A stretch of 38,153 nt of DNA from Streptomyces sp. Tue6028 (GTDB lineage: Bacteria; Actinomycetota; Actinomycetes; Streptomycetales; Streptomycetaceae). Of the stretch, positions 15,280 to 26,024 are shown in pieces. How positions within the stretch are numbered: position 1 is the first letter of the stretch; the number at the start of each line of letters is the position of its first letter. The stretch lies in contig NZ_MLCE01000020.1 of assembly GCF_002300165.1 (NCBI RefSeq), positions 1 through 38,153 on the forward strand, written 5' to 3'. The notes beneath the pieces were generated by a model. That model was not told the DNA's origin and did no database searches. It worked only from the letters and a program-made list of their open reading frames with translations. The translations under genes and the position numbers were made by a program.

Positions 15280-15591
15280 CCCCGGAACCACACATTCCGG
15301 CCCCTCGGGCACTTGTCAGGGACCCGCCGACGGAACGCTTAGAGAGAACTCTCACGTCTGTCGGCGGGTCGTACGCCAAGAAGAGGTTAAAATCGCGGTT
15401 GACCAGCGGGGACGGGGCACCTCGCGGGTTCTGGGCGAAGGCGCGTCCTGCGGGCGACGTACCGTATGGGCGCGGGCTCAGGTACCGTGGAAGCCCTACG
15501 GACCGGTCTCTCCACGGAGAGCCCGTTCCAGATCATGAACGCGTGTCAAGACTCTGGGGCCGTCGAGCCCCGTCACCGAGGGGGTCGAGCC
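15280..15591. other. Intergenic region upstream of the DUF3073 gene
   Basis: About 310 bases. Apart from the stem-loop at 15321-15370 it should contain the promoter of the DUF3073 gene. A GTTAAAATCGCGGTTGACC stretch near 15385-15403 is the least GC-rich part. I see no RNA gene and no convincing protein frame. Confidence 0.35.
15321..15370. terminator. Large stem-loop between vdh and the DUF3073 gene
   Basis: Perfect 11-base arms GACCCGCCGAC (15321-15331) and GTCGGCGGGTC (15360-15370) enclose 28 bases that can form a second hairpin, GAGA-GAAC-TCTC. It lies 41 bases past the vdh stop and may end vdh transcription. The lack of a T tract and the two-tier structure leave room for another role. 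Confidence 0.5.
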
Positions 15592-15846
15592 ATGGGGCGC
15601 GGCCGGGCCAAGGCCAAGCAGACGAAGGTCGCCCGCCAGCTGAAGTACAACAGCGGCGGGACTGACCTGTCGCGTCTGGCCAACGAGCTGGGCGCTTCGA
15701 CTTCGAACCAGCCGCCGAATGGCGAGCCGTTCGAGGACGACGACGAGGAAGACGACCCGTACGCCCAGTACGCGGATCTCTACAACGACGACGACGAGGA
15801 CGAGGACGATCAGTCCGGTCCCCAGTCGCAGCGTCGCGGCGCTTGA
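15592..15846 (+). CDS. DUF3073 family protein
   Basis: An 84-residue protein typical of actinobacteria. The basic N-terminus MGRGRAKAKQTKVARQLKY is followed by a Ser/Thr/Asn-rich linker and a strongly acidic tail with runs of Asp/Glu (about 48-75). It ends in a short basic Arg-Arg-Gly-Ala. The split of positive and negative charge suggests a nucleic-acid or protein-binding role, but the function is unknown. The ATG at 15592 has GGGGG about eight bases upstream, and the conserved family start is Met-Gly-Arg-Gly-Arg. It is convergent with purM. Confidence 0.93.
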   Translation: MGRGRAKAKQTKVARQLKYNSGGTDLSRLANELGASTSNQPPNGEPFEDDDEEDDPYAQYADLYNDDDEDEDDQSGPQSQRRGA

Positions 15847-15875
15847 CGCAAGCGCCCTTCGCAGTTCCCGCGATC

Positions 15876-15922
15876 TCTCGTAGCGGATTTCTCGTAGATC
15901 TCGCCTAGCGGACATCTCGTAG
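15876..15922. repeat. Short direct repeats TCTCGTAG
   Basis: TCTCGTAG occurs at 15876, 15890 and 15915, with a related TCGCCTAG between the last two. Flanking bases (GCGGA) are partly shared, giving a unit of about 14 bases. The array lies between the DUF3073 stop and the terminator. Its function is unknown. Confidence 0.6.
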
Positions 15923-15942
15923 CAACTGCACCTGTGCACCTC

Positions 15943-15977
15943 ACCCGGTCCGGGCCGTCAGCGCCGGACCGGGTTTC
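15943..15977. terminator. Bidirectional terminator between DUF3073 and purM
   Basis: Perfect 11-base arms ACCCGGTCCGG / CCGGACCGGGT enclose a ten-base loop and are followed by TTTC. It sits between two convergent genes, 18 bases from the purM stop. Confidence 0.85.
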
Positions 15978-15994
15978 GTGCTGCCCGACGGGGC

Positions 15995-17068
15995 TCAGTT
16001 CGCGTAGTCGCCGACCAGCTCCGCGCCCGTCGTGTGGTCGCCGCGCTCGGTGATCTCACCGGCGATCCAGGCGTCCACACCACGGTCCGCGAGGGTGGCG
16101 AGGGCGACGTCCGTGGACTCCTCGGGGACGATCGCGATCATGCCGACGCCCATGTTGAGGGTCTTCTCCAGCTCCAGCCGCTCGACCTCGCCCCGCTTCC
16201 CGACCAGGTCGAACACCGGGGCGGGGGTCCAGGTCCCGCGGTCGACGACCGCGTGCAGGCCGTCCGGGACGACACGGGCCAGGTTGGCCGCGAGTCCACC
16301 GCCGGTGACGTGGCTGAAGGCGTGCACCTCGGTGGTCCGGGTCAGCGCCAGGCAGTCCAGCGAGTAGATCTTGGTGGGCTCGAGGAGCTCCTCGCCGAGC
16401 GAGCGGCCGAACTCCTCGATGTGCTGGTCGAGGCTCAGGTTCGCCCGGTCGAAGAGGACGTGCCGGACCAGCGAGTACCCGTTCGAGTGAAGACCGGAGG
16501 CCGCCATGGCGATCACCGCGTCACCCGTACGGATGCGATCCGCGCCCAGCAGCAGGTCCGCCTCCACCGCGCCGGTACCGGCGCCCGCGACGTCGAAGTC
16601 GTCCGGACCGAGCAGGCCCGGGTGCTCCGCCGTCTCGCCGCCCACGAGGGCGCAGCCGGCGAGGACACAGCCCTCGGCGATGCCCTTCACGATCGCGGCG
16701 ACGCGCTCCGGGTGGACCTTGCCGACGCAGATGTAGTCGGTCATGAAGAGCGGCTCGGCGCCGCACACCACGATGTCGTCCATGACCATCGCGACCAGGT
16801 CGTGGCCGATCGTGTCGTAGACGCCCATCTGGCGGGCGATGTCGACCTTGGTGCCCACGCCGTCGGTGGCGGAGGCGAGCAGCGGGCGCTCGAAGCGCTT
16901 GAGGGCCGAGGCGTCGAAGAGGCCGGCGAAACCGCCGAGGCCGCCCAGGACCTCGGGGCGCTGCGTCTTCTTCACCCACTCCTTCATCAGCTCGACGGCG
17001 CGGTCGCCCGCCTCGATGTCGACGCCGGCAGCCGCGTAGGAAGCACCGGAAGGACTGGTCTCAGACAT
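15995..17068 (-). CDS. purM: Phosphoribosylformylglycinamidine cyclo-ligase (AIR synthetase)
   Basis: A 357-residue enzyme, normal length. It closes the imidazole ring, converting FGAM and ATP to AIR in de novo purine synthesis. The ATP-binding block DGVGTK is at 69-74, followed by GHDLVAMVMDDIVVCGAEPL (88-107) and the family motif GGETAEHPG (143-151). The ATG at 17068 gives the usual N-terminus; the ribosome site is weak (AGG). It lies 43 bases downstream of purF on the same strand, so the two are probably co-transcribed. The bidirectional terminator at 15943 ends the unit. Confidence 0.97.
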   Translation of the reverse strand: MSETSPSGASYAAAGVDIEAGDRAVELMKEWVKKTQRPEVLGGLGGFAGLFDASALKRFERPLLASATDGVGTKVDIARQMGVYDTIGHDLVAMVMDDIVVCGAEPLFMTDYICVGKVHPERVAAIVKGIAEGCVLAGCALVGGETAEHPGLLGPDDFDVAGAGTGAVEADLLLGADRIRTGDAVIAMAASGLHSNGYSLVRHVLFDRANLSLDQHIEEFGRSLGEELLEPTKIYSLDCLALTRTTEVHAFSHVTGGGLAANLARVVPDGLHAVVDRGTWTPAPVFDLVGKRGEVERLELEKTLNMGVGMIAIVPEESTDVALATLADRGVDAWIAGEITERGDHTTGAELVGDYAN

Positions 17069-17111
17069 TGCCTGGGATCTTTCGGGTTGGTGAAACGGGG
17101 CTCTACGGCGC

Positions 17112-18638
17112 TTACGGGCGACGGATGGCGTCAGCCGCGGCCGTGGCGGCGGGACCCGCCGCCAGCTCGGTCTCCAGGAGCTGCTTGCCCAGCAGCTCGG
17201 GGTCCGGGAGCTCCATCGGGTACTCGCCGTCGAAGCAGGCCCGGCACAGGTTCGGCTTGGCGATGGTGGTCGCCTCGATCATGCCGTCGATGGAGATGTA
17301 CGAGAGGGAGTCGGCACCCAGCGAGACGCCGATCTCCTCGATGGTCATGCCGTTGGCGATCAGCTCGGCGCGGGTCGCGAAGTCGATGCCGAAGAAGCAG
17401 GGCCACTTCACCGGGGGCGAGGAGATCCGGATGTGGACCTCGGCGGCGCCCGCCTCGCGGAGCATGCGCACCAGGGCGCGCTGGGTGTTGCCGCGCACGA
17501 TCGAGTCGTCGACGACGACCAGGCGCTTGCCCTTGATGACTTCCTTGAGCGGGTTCAGCTTCAGACGGATGCCGAGCTGGCGGATCGTCTGCGAGGGCTG
17601 GATGAAGGTCCGGCCGACGTAGGCGTTCTTCACCAGACCGGCACCGAACGGGATGCCGGAGGCTTCCGCGTATCCGATCGCGGCGGGCGTCCCGGACTCC
17701 GGGGTCGCTATCACCAGGTCGGCCTCGACAGGGGCTTCCTTGGCGAGCTTGCGGCCCATCTCGACACGCGAGAGGTACACGTTCCGGCCGGCGATGTCGG
17801 TGTCGGGGCGCGCCAGGTAGACGTACTCGAAGACACAGCCCTTGGGCTTCGCTTCCGCGAACCGAGAGGTGCGCAGGCCGTTCTCGTCGATGGCGACGAA
17901 CTCGCCCGGCTCGATCTCGCGGACGTAGCTGGCACCGCAGATGTCGAGGGCGGCGGACTCGGAGGCGACCACCCAGCCGCGCTCCAGACGGCCGAGGACC
18001 AGCGGGCGGATGCCCTGCGGGTCGCGGGCCGCGTAGAGGGTGTGCTCGTCCATGAAGACGAGGCTGAAGGCGCCCCTGACCTGCGGGAGGATCTTGGCGG
18101 AGGCCTCTTCGATGGTCAGTGGCTTGCCGTCGTCGTCCACCTGGGCCGCGAGCAGCGCGGTCAGCAGGTCGGTGTCGTTGGTGGCCGCCACGCGTGTGGT
18201 GCGGCCGTCCTGCTTGGGCAGGTCGGCGACCATCTCGGCGAGCTGAGCCGTGTTGACGAGGTTGCCGTTGTGGCCGAGCGCGATGGAGCCGTGCGCGGTG
18301 GCACGGAACGTCGGCTGGGCGTTCTCCCAGACGGAGGCGCCAGTGGTCGAGTAGCGGGCGTGACCGACCGCGATGTGACCCTGGAGCGAACCGAGGGAGG
18401 TCTCGTCGAAGACCTGGGACACGAGGCCCATGTCCTTGAAGACGAGGATCTGGGAGCCGTTGCTGACCGCGATTCCCGCGGATTCCTGACCCCGATGCTG
18501 GAGGGCGTAGAGCCCGAAGTAAGTGAGCTTGGCGACCTCTTCGCCCGGGGCCCAGACTCCGAAGACGCCGCAGGCGTCCTGGGGGCCTTTCTCACCGGGG
18601 AGCAGATCATGATTGAGTCGACCGTCACCACGTGGCAC
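17112..18638 (-). CDS. purF: Amidophosphoribosyltransferase (committed step of purine synthesis)
   Basis: A 508-residue enzyme. It transfers glutamine amide nitrogen to PRPP to give phosphoribosylamine, and is feedback-inhibited by purine nucleotides. The N-terminal nucleophile is Cys23 in DACGVFG, so a 22-residue propeptide must be removed. The PRPP motif VVVDDSIVRGNT is in the C-terminal half. Cysteines in KGCVFEY, WPCFFG and LCRACFDG match the iron-sulfur type known from Bacillus PurF; the cluster is inferred from that. The GTG at 18638 matches the conserved family start, though its GGAG is unusually close. The longer frame upstream is non-coding. It is followed closely by purM. Confidence 0.97.
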   Translation of the reverse strand: MPRGDGRLNHDLLPGEKGPQDACGVFGVWAPGEEVAKLTYFGLYALQHRGQESAGIAVSNGSQILVFKDMGLVSQVFDETSLGSLQGHIAVGHARYSTTGASVWENAQPTFRATAHGSIALGHNGNLVNTAQLAEMVADLPKQDGRTTRVAATNDTDLLTALLAAQVDDDGKPLTIEEASAKILPQVRGAFSLVFMDEHTLYAARDPQGIRPLVLGRLERGWVVASESAALDICGASYVREIEPGEFVAIDENGLRTSRFAEAKPKGCVFEYVYLARPDTDIAGRNVYLSRVEMGRKLAKEAPVEADLVIATPESGTPAAIGYAEASGIPFGAGLVKNAYVGRTFIQPSQTIRQLGIRLKLNPLKEVIKGKRLVVVDDSIVRGNTQRALVRMLREAGAAEVHIRISSPPVKWPCFFGIDFATRAELIANGMTIEEIGVSLGADSLSYISIDGMIEATTIAKPNLCRACFDGEYPMELPDPELLGKQLLETELAAGPAATAAADAIRRP

Positions 18639-18699
18639 GGCTCCGAGTGTAGGCGAGATCGACCACTGGTCCGAATTGGGGATACGGGACCCTGATGGG

Positions 18700-19494
18700 T
18701 CACCGTTCGGCCACGGCACTGACGACGGAGCCGTTTGTGCTGGTCAGCGTGAGTGTCCGATGATCCAAGTCGTAGCGGACCGTGCTGTCGAAGAGGCCCA
18801 GGAGGGTCTTCTCGGTGGCCATGAGTGAGCCGTCGCACATCATGCGGGTGGTCTTGGCCCTGCCGAGGGTGAGGTGGCCGTCGCGGACGGTGGCCTCGGC
18901 GGACACGTGGTTGCAGCCGAGGCGGCCGGACAGCGTGCCGTCCTTCTTGTCGAGCACGAAGTAGGCGTCGGCCCCCTTGGGCAGGGACTGGGAGACGTTC
19001 GCGTCGCCGAGCGCGGTGACGGTCCACTTCGTGCCGTAGAGGGGGGCGTCCTGCTCCTCGGTGAGGTTGACGCGGTCACCGTCACGGGTGGTGAGGGTGA
19101 GCTTGTCGCCCTTGACCTCGCTGGTGAGCCCGCCGTCGGCGATCGCGCGGCCGAGGCGCTGCTCGAAGGCCATGGGGGCCTTCTGGCACCCCATGTCGGT
19201 CATGCTGACGTCCCCGAAGTCGACGCGGTCGCCCTTGACGGTGGCGGTCGAGCCGAAGCTGTTGCAGCCGGCGTTGCCGCTGACGCGGCCGTCCGCGCCG
19301 ATCCGCAGGTAGGCGCTCGCGGGCGCCTTCGTCGTCGTGCCGTCCACGGTGAGGCTGTCGACGGTCCAGTGGACGCCGGTGACCGGTGACGAGCCCGGTC
19401 CCACGGAGTTGCTGCCGCTGCCCGGCTCGGTGCCGCAGGCCACCGCGAGGGGGAGCAGGGTCAGGGCGGTGAGGGTCAGTCGCTGCTTGTCCAT
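18700..19494 (-). CDS. Double META-domain (HslJ-like) lipoprotein
   Basis: A 264-residue exported lipoprotein. The signal sequence ends in LPLAVAC with lipidated Cys20. Two META/HslJ-type domains follow. The first, about 40-140, has GRVSGNAGCNSF and a later conserved Cys. The second, about 150-260, has GTLSGRLGCNH and a matching Cys in MMCDG. Each repeat thus keeps the family Gly-Cys-Asn motif and a partner cysteine, suggesting one disulfide per domain. META domains are linked to envelope or stress functions in other bacteria, but the role here is unknown. The ATG at 19494 is the natural start. It ends 61 bases before purF on the same strand, so read-through into purF is possible. Confidence 0.88.
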   Translation of the reverse strand: MDKQRLTLTALTLLPLAVACGTEPGSGSNSVGPGSSPVTGVHWTVDSLTVDGTTTKAPASAYLRIGADGRVSGNAGCNSFGSTATVKGDRVDFGDVSMTDMGCQKAPMAFEQRLGRAIADGGLTSEVKGDKLTLTTRDGDRVNLTEEQDAPLYGTKWTVTALGDANVSQSLPKGADAYFVLDKKDGTLSGRLGCNHVSAEATVRDGHLTLGRAKTTRMMCDGSLMATEKTLLGLFDSTVRYDLDHRTLTLTSTNGSVVSAVAER

Positions 19495-19541
19495 GCCGAT
19501 GTGACGGGAGGGGTGGGGTGGTCGGTTCCCCTCGGGGGTGA

Positions 19542-19600
19542 CGGCGGACCCGTCCCTGGAGGGCGGCGGACCCGTCCCTGAGGTGACGGCGGACCCGCGG
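19542..19600. repeat. Three short tandem repeats upstream of the META lipoprotein gene
   Basis: CGGCGGACCCGTCCCTG occurs at 19542-19558 and 19564-19580, and a third, partial copy (CGGCGGACCCG) starts at 19587. The period is 22-23 bases. The array lies between two minus-strand genes in otherwise very GC-rich non-coding sequence. Confidence 0.75.
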
Positions 19601-19686
19601 CCGGGGACCGGCGGGCCCCGCGGACAGGGCGCGGCGGGCTCGCCGCGCGGGCGGCGGTACCGGGGCCTCTCCGCGCGGGCGCGGGC

Positions 19687-20472
19687 TCAGCTCATGAGGG
19701 GCAGCAGGGCGCCGAGATCCGCCCGTTCACCGCTCGCGCTGACCTTCGCGTCCTCGACCGCCGCCTTCCACTGCGTGCGTCCGGCCGCCAGCCGGATCCA
19801 GGTCAGCGGGTCGGTCTCGACGACGTTCGGCGGGGTGCCGCGGGTGTGCCGGGGGCCTTCCACGCACTGCACGACGGCGTACGGCGGGATCCGCACCTCC
19901 GTGGACGCACCGGGCGCCCTCACGGCGAGAGTGTCGGCGAGCAGTCGGGTGCAGGCGGCGAGCGCCTGGCGGTCGTACGGGATGTCGAGTCCGGGCACGG
20001 CGCGGTTCAGGTCGTCGGTGTGGACGACGAGTTCGACGGTGCGGGTGACCAGGTAGTCGGCGAGCGGCAGGCCACCGGCGCTGGTGTCGAGCAGCCGGGT
20101 GCCCGGGTGTTCGGCGAGGAGCGCGGAGAAGTGCCGCTCGATGTCGGCGAGGTCGGGGGTCCGCTCGGCGAGCTCATGGGCGTACGCGGCGATGGCCGGG
20201 GAGTCGGCGTGGATGGCGGACGGCCAGTCGAGCAGCGTGCCGTCCTGCCGCGCCGGCTCCGGGCGGCCGAGCAGCACGCCCACCGCGCCGAGGGCCGTCC
20301 CGATGTGCGCGACGAGTTCCCGCACGCTCCAGTCGCCCAGTCCGGAGGGAAGCGCGAGTTGCCCCGGCGTCAGGGAGTCGACGCCCTGCCGTACGTTCCC
20401 GAACTGGGCGAGGACCGCCGCGCGGATCTTGGCGGGGTCGTACGTGCGCACGCGCTTCTTGGCCGGGGGCAT
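19687..20472 (-). CDS. MDMPI/DinB-fold family protein with SCP-like C-terminus
   Basis: A 261-residue protein of the mycothiol-dependent maleylpyruvate isomerase-like family. The N-terminal four-helix domain has the metal-ligand pattern seen in that family: His56 in ELVAHIG, then Glu147 and His151 in TVELVVHTDDL. The C-terminal part (about 165-255) resembles the sterol-carrier-like domain that often follows. Proteins of this type use mycothiol as cofactor in actinobacteria, but the substrate here is unknown and annotation as an isomerase would be over-precise. The ATG at 20472 follows a plausible leader; the start Met-Pro-Pro-Ala-Lys-Lys is basic. The gene ends before the tandem repeats at 19542-19600 and is 10 bases from the TetR gene stop, so the two may be co-transcribed. 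Confidence 0.85.
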   Translation of the reverse strand: MPPAKKRVRTYDPAKIRAAVLAQFGNVRQGVDSLTPGQLALPSGLGDWSVRELVAHIGTALGAVGVLLGRPEPARQDGTLLDWPSAIHADSPAIAAYAHELAERTPDLADIERHFSALLAEHPGTRLLDTSAGGLPLADYLVTRTVELVVHTDDLNRAVPGLDIPYDRQALAACTRLLADTLAVRAPGASTEVRIPPYAVVQCVEGPRHTRGTPPNVVETDPLTWIRLAAGRTQWKAAVEDAKVSASGERADLGALLPLMS

Positions 20473-20482
20473 GACCGCGAGC

Positions 20483-21121
20483 CTATGCCTTCACGGCGTA
20501 TCCGCTCAGGCCGTCCTCGATCAGGGCGAAGGCGTGCCGGGCGCGCTCGGCGGCGTCCCCGGCGACGGCGTCCGGGCTCTCGCCCGCGGCGATGCGGTCG
20601 TGGTGCTCCTCGATGAGGGCGTTGCGGGCGGCGCTCAGCGTGGCGGCGGCGATGACGGCGAGCATCGGGTCCCCGGTCTCCTCGGCGAGGAGCGCGGCCA
20701 GGTCGCGGGTGCCCTTCTGGGCACCGAGGACGGCGCGTTCCATCAGGACCGGGGTCTCCATGACCAGCCGGCGCACCTGGCCGGCGAAGGGCTCGGCGTG
20801 CAGGCCGACCGCCGGGTCACGGGTCTCGACCATCTCCAGGAACTGCCGGCGCACGGCGTCCACCGCGGACTCGCCGGAGCGTCGCTCCCGCACGGCCCGG
20901 GCGGCGTCGCCGAAGTGCTCCTCCATGGGCCGGAAGACCAGGTCCTCCTTGGAGCCGAAGTAATTGAAGACGGTCATCTTCGACACCTCGGCGGCGTCGG
21001 CGACCTCCTGCACGGACACGTTGTCGAAGCCGCGCTCGACGAACAGCGCGACGGCGATCCGGTAGATCCGCTTCGCCGTCTGGATCTTCTTGCGTTCGCG
21101 CAGTCCCATCGCTTCGGCCAT
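20483..21121 (-). CDS. TetR family transcriptional regulator
   Basis: A 212-residue repressor. The DNA-binding helix-turn-helix is at about 37-57 (VQEVADAAEVSKMTVFNYF), preceded by the usual first helix (AKRIYRIAVALFVERGF). The C-terminal part is the variable ligand-binding domain. It is divergent from a 14-helix drug exporter across a 96-base gap, the standard layout for a repressor of its neighbour. The start is ATG 21121 or ATG 21109; no clear ribosome site favours either. The inducer is probably a substrate of the exporter. Confidence 0.94.
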   Translation of the reverse strand: MAEAMGLRERKKIQTAKRIYRIAVALFVERGFDNVSVQEVADAAEVSKMTVFNYFGSKEDLVFRPMEEHFGDAARAVRERRSGESAVDAVRRQFLEMVETRDPAVGLHAEPFAGQVRRLVMETPVLMERAVLGAQKGTRDLAALLAEETGDPMLAVIAAATLSAARNALIEEHHDRIAAGESPDAVAGDAAERARHAFALIEDGLSGYAVKA

Positions 21122-21164
21122 ACCGGCACTGTACCAAGGCGAAATTTGAGCCAGGCCGAAAAAT

Positions 21165-21192
21165 GATCCGAGCAAAAACATTGACTCGGTCC
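21165..21192. promoter_or_regulatory. Candidate TetR operator between the divergent genes
   Basis: An imperfect inverted repeat GATCCGAG (21165-21172) and CTCGGTCC (21185-21192) with a 12-base AT-rich centre, in the 96-base gap between the TetR and exporter genes. Six of eight arm positions pair. The position suits control of both promoters; the assignment is inference. Confidence 0.4.
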
Positions 21193-21217
21193 ACAGATAG
21201 AGTCCACGCTGGTCCTC

Positions 21218-22711
21218 ATGACCGAGACCCAGCGCAGAATCGGCTTCCTCGTCTGCCTCGTGACGATCGTCCTGGCCCTCCTGGACCTCCAGATCGTGTC
21301 CGCGGCCACCGTCCCGATCGTCCGGGACCTCGACCCCGACCACGGCATCGACAAGATTCCTTGGCTGGTCAGCGCCTACGCCCTCGCCTCGGCGGCGATG
21401 CTCCCGCTCTACGGCAAGCTCTGCGACACCCTCGGCCCCAAGCGCGTCTTCACCGGCGCCATCGCCACCTTCCTGCTCGGCTCCGCCCTGTGCGGCGCCG
21501 CCCAGTCGATGACCCAGCTCATCGCCGCCCGCGCCGTGCAGGGCCTCGGCGGAGGCGGGTTGATGAGCGTCACGATGGTCGTCATCGCCCACCTCAAGGG
21601 CCCCGAGGAGAAGGGCGCGGGCAAGGGCGGCAACACCGGCGGACTGGTCGCCGGCGGCGCGATGGCGATCGGCCCCTGGATCGGCGGCCTGCTGGCCGAC
21701 CACGCGAACTGGCGCTGGATCTTCTACGTCAACCTGCCGATCGGCCTGGTGGTCCTGACCGCCTCCGCCCTCGCCCTGAAGCTCCCCGGACAGCACGTGC
21801 GCCGCCCGATCGACTACCCGGGCGCCCTGCTCGCCGCGGCGTTCTCCAGCGCCCTGCTCCTGGTCACGGACTGGGGCGGCAACCGGTACGCGTGGTCCTC
21901 CCCCGCCGTCGTCGGACTGATCGTGACGGCCGTCGCGACCCTCGCCCTCTTCCTGTGGCGGCAGACCCGGGCACCCGAACCGGTGCTCCCGCTCTCCCTG
22001 TTCCGCGTCCGTGAGGTGCGCCTCGGCTTCGCCGTCCAGGCGATCCTCGGCGGCGCGATGATGTGCGCCATCTACTACGTGCTCGTCTACCTCCAGGTCG
22101 CCCGCGGCATCAGCAGCTCCTCGGCGGGCCTCTACCTGGTCCCGTTGGCCGTCGGCCTCACCGCGGTCGGGCTGCTCTCCGGCCCGCTCGGCGCCCGCGG
22201 CTGGTCCGCGCGCACCTTCACCGTCAGCGGCACGGTCACCACCGCCGTCGCCTTCGCCCTGCTGGCCACCACGACCGGACCGCACACCTCCCTGTGGCTG
22301 GTCCGCGGGGAGCTCCTGCTGGCCGGCGCCGGGTTCGGCCAGCTCGTCGGCCAGCTGATCCTGCTGGTGCAGGACTCCGCCCCGCGCCACCAGCTGGGCG
22401 TCGCCACCACCGGCATCCGCTTCTTCCAGACCCTGGGCAACGCCCTCGGCACCGCCGCCTTCGGCACCCTGCTGGCCCGCCTGTACGCGGCACACGGCCC
22501 CGGGGGCGACATCAGCGCGCTGGCCCGGCTGACCGGAGCCGCCCACGCGGACGGCGTGCACGCCTTCGTCGACGCGACCCGGTTCGTCTTCTGGGGCGGT
22601 GCCGCGCTGATGGGACTGGCCGCGGTGCTGGCGCTCAGGCTCCCGAGGCCCCACCGCACGCGGACGATCGCCGGGTCCTCCGCGGAGCGCACCGAATCGG
22701 TCACGGCATGA
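21218..22711 (+). CDS. MFS multidrug exporter (DHA2, 14-helix type)
   Basis: A 497-residue membrane transporter, right for the 14-helix drug:proton antiporters. The early motif LLDLQIVSAA is in helix 1, motif A GKLCDTLGPKR is at 66-76, and WRWIFYVNLPIG, typical of this subfamily, follows helix 6. A Gly-rich segment AGKGGNTGG occupies the loop after helix 4. It probably exports a toxic compound or antibiotic using the proton gradient. The ATG at 21218 has no strong ribosome site; it may be translated from a short or leaderless transcript. It is divergent from its likely repressor and ends at a strong terminator. Confidence 0.94.
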   Translation: MTETQRRIGFLVCLVTIVLALLDLQIVSAATVPIVRDLDPDHGIDKIPWLVSAYALASAAMLPLYGKLCDTLGPKRVFTGAIATFLLGSALCGAAQSMTQLIAARAVQGLGGGGLMSVTMVVIAHLKGPEEKGAGKGGNTGGLVAGGAMAIGPWIGGLLADHANWRWIFYVNLPIGLVVLTASALALKLPGQHVRRPIDYPGALLAAAFSSALLLVTDWGGNRYAWSSPAVVGLIVTAVATLALFLWRQTRAPEPVLPLSLFRVREVRLGFAVQAILGGAMMCAIYYVLVYLQVARGISSSSAGLYLVPLAVGLTAVGLLSGPLGARGWSARTFTVSGTVTTAVAFALLATTTGPHTSLWLVRGELLLAGAGFGQLVGQLILLVQDSAPRHQLGVATTGIRFFQTLGNALGTAAFGTLLARLYAAHGPGGDISALARLTGAAHADGVHAFVDATRFVFWGGAALMGLAAVLALRLPRPHRTRTIAGSSAERTESVTA

Positions 22712-22712
22712 C

Positions 22713-22746
22713 GAAGGCCCCGCCCGTGGGAACGGGCGGGGCCTTC
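22713..22746. terminator. Bidirectional terminator between MFS exporter and purL
   Basis: A perfect 15-bp stem (22713-22727 and 22732-22746) with loop GGGA. It starts directly after the exporter stop codon and lies 23 bases from the purL stop. Confidence 0.92.
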
Positions 22747-22769
22747 CGACGTATACGACCGCCTGCGGG

Positions 22770-25024
<2,255 letters not shown>

Positions 25025-25028
<4 letters not shown>

Positions 25029-25705
25029 GCGTTGACCAGCTTCTTGAGGATCGAGGTGAAGAAGGGGAGGCCGTCGGTACGACCGCTGCCGATCAGCGGC
25101 TCGACGGCGTGCTCGGGGTGCGGCATGAGGCCGACGACGTTCCCGGCCTCGTTGGTGATGCCGGCGATGTCCCGCAGCGAACCGTTCGGGTTGAAGTCCA
25201 GGTAGCGGAAGGCGACCCGGCCCTCGGCCTCCAGCATGTCGAGCGTGCGCTCGTCGGCGACGTACCGGCCGTCCATGTTCTTCAGCGGGATGTGGATCTC
25301 CTGGCCGGCCGTGTAGTCGGCGGTCCAGGAGGTCTCCGCGTTCTCCACCCGCAGCTTCTGGTCGCGGCAGATGAAGTGGAGGTGGTCGTTGCCGAGCATC
25401 CCGCCCGGGAGCAGGTGCGCCTCGGTGAGGATCTGGAAGCCGTTGCAGATGCCGAGGACCGGCATTCCGGACTTCGCCTGCTCGATCACGGTCTCCATCA
25501 CGGGCGAGAAGCGCGAGATGGCGCCCGCCCGCAGATAGTCGCCGTACGAGAATCCGCCGGGCAGCACGACGGCGTCGACCTGCTTGAGGTCCTTGTCCTT
25601 GTGCCAGAGAGCGACGGGTTCGGCACCGGCGAGCTTGATCGCGCGCTGCGTGTCGCGGTCGTCGAGGCTGCCGGGAAAGGTGACGACTCCAATACGAGCG
25701 GTCAC
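25025..25705 (-). CDS. purQ: Phosphoribosylformylglycinamidine synthase subunit PurQ
   Basis: The 226-residue class I glutamine amidotransferase subunit that releases ammonia for PurL. The triad is visible: Cys87 in GICNGFQ, His196 and Glu198 in PHPEH. GGFSYGDYLRAGA (50-62) is the usual oxyanion-side block. It overlaps purS by four bases at its start and purL by four bases at its end, so the three subunits are translated in a coupled way. Confidence 0.98.
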
Positions 25706-25968
25706 TTTCCGGCCCCCACCTTCTCGTCCTCCACCTTGACGGTGAAGTCCTCGATCACGGTGTTGGCGAGGAAGGATTCCGCGAGTTCACGGATGCGGGC
25801 GAGCGCGGCGTCGTCCACCGGTCCGTCCACTTCCAGTTCGAATCGCTTTCCCTGACGTACGTCGGAGACACCTTCGAAACCGAGGCGCGGCAGTGCACGC
25901 TGCACCGCCTGGCCCTGGGGGTCGAGGATCTCCGGCTTGAGCATGACGTCGACTACGACGCGTGCCAC
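25702..25968 (-). CDS. purS: Phosphoribosylformylglycinamidine synthase subunit PurS
   Basis: The 88-residue small subunit that bridges PurL and PurQ. VARVVVDVMLKPEILDPQG and VRQGKRFEL are family hallmarks. The GTG at 25968 is preferred over the GTG at 25974, because GGGAG lies five bases before it and would be too close to the other. It overlaps purQ by four bases. Two tandem inverted repeats lie about 55-85 bases upstream and may control the operon. Confidence 0.95.
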   Translation of the reverse strand: MARVVVDVMLKPEILDPQGQAVQRALPRLGFEGVSDVRQGKRFELEVDGPVDDAALARIRELAESFLANTVIEDFTVKVEDEKVGAGK

Positions 25969-26024
25969 TGGCACTCCCGGTGTGTGGTGCTGAGCAGGTC
26001 CCTTCAGACTACCCGCACAAAATT

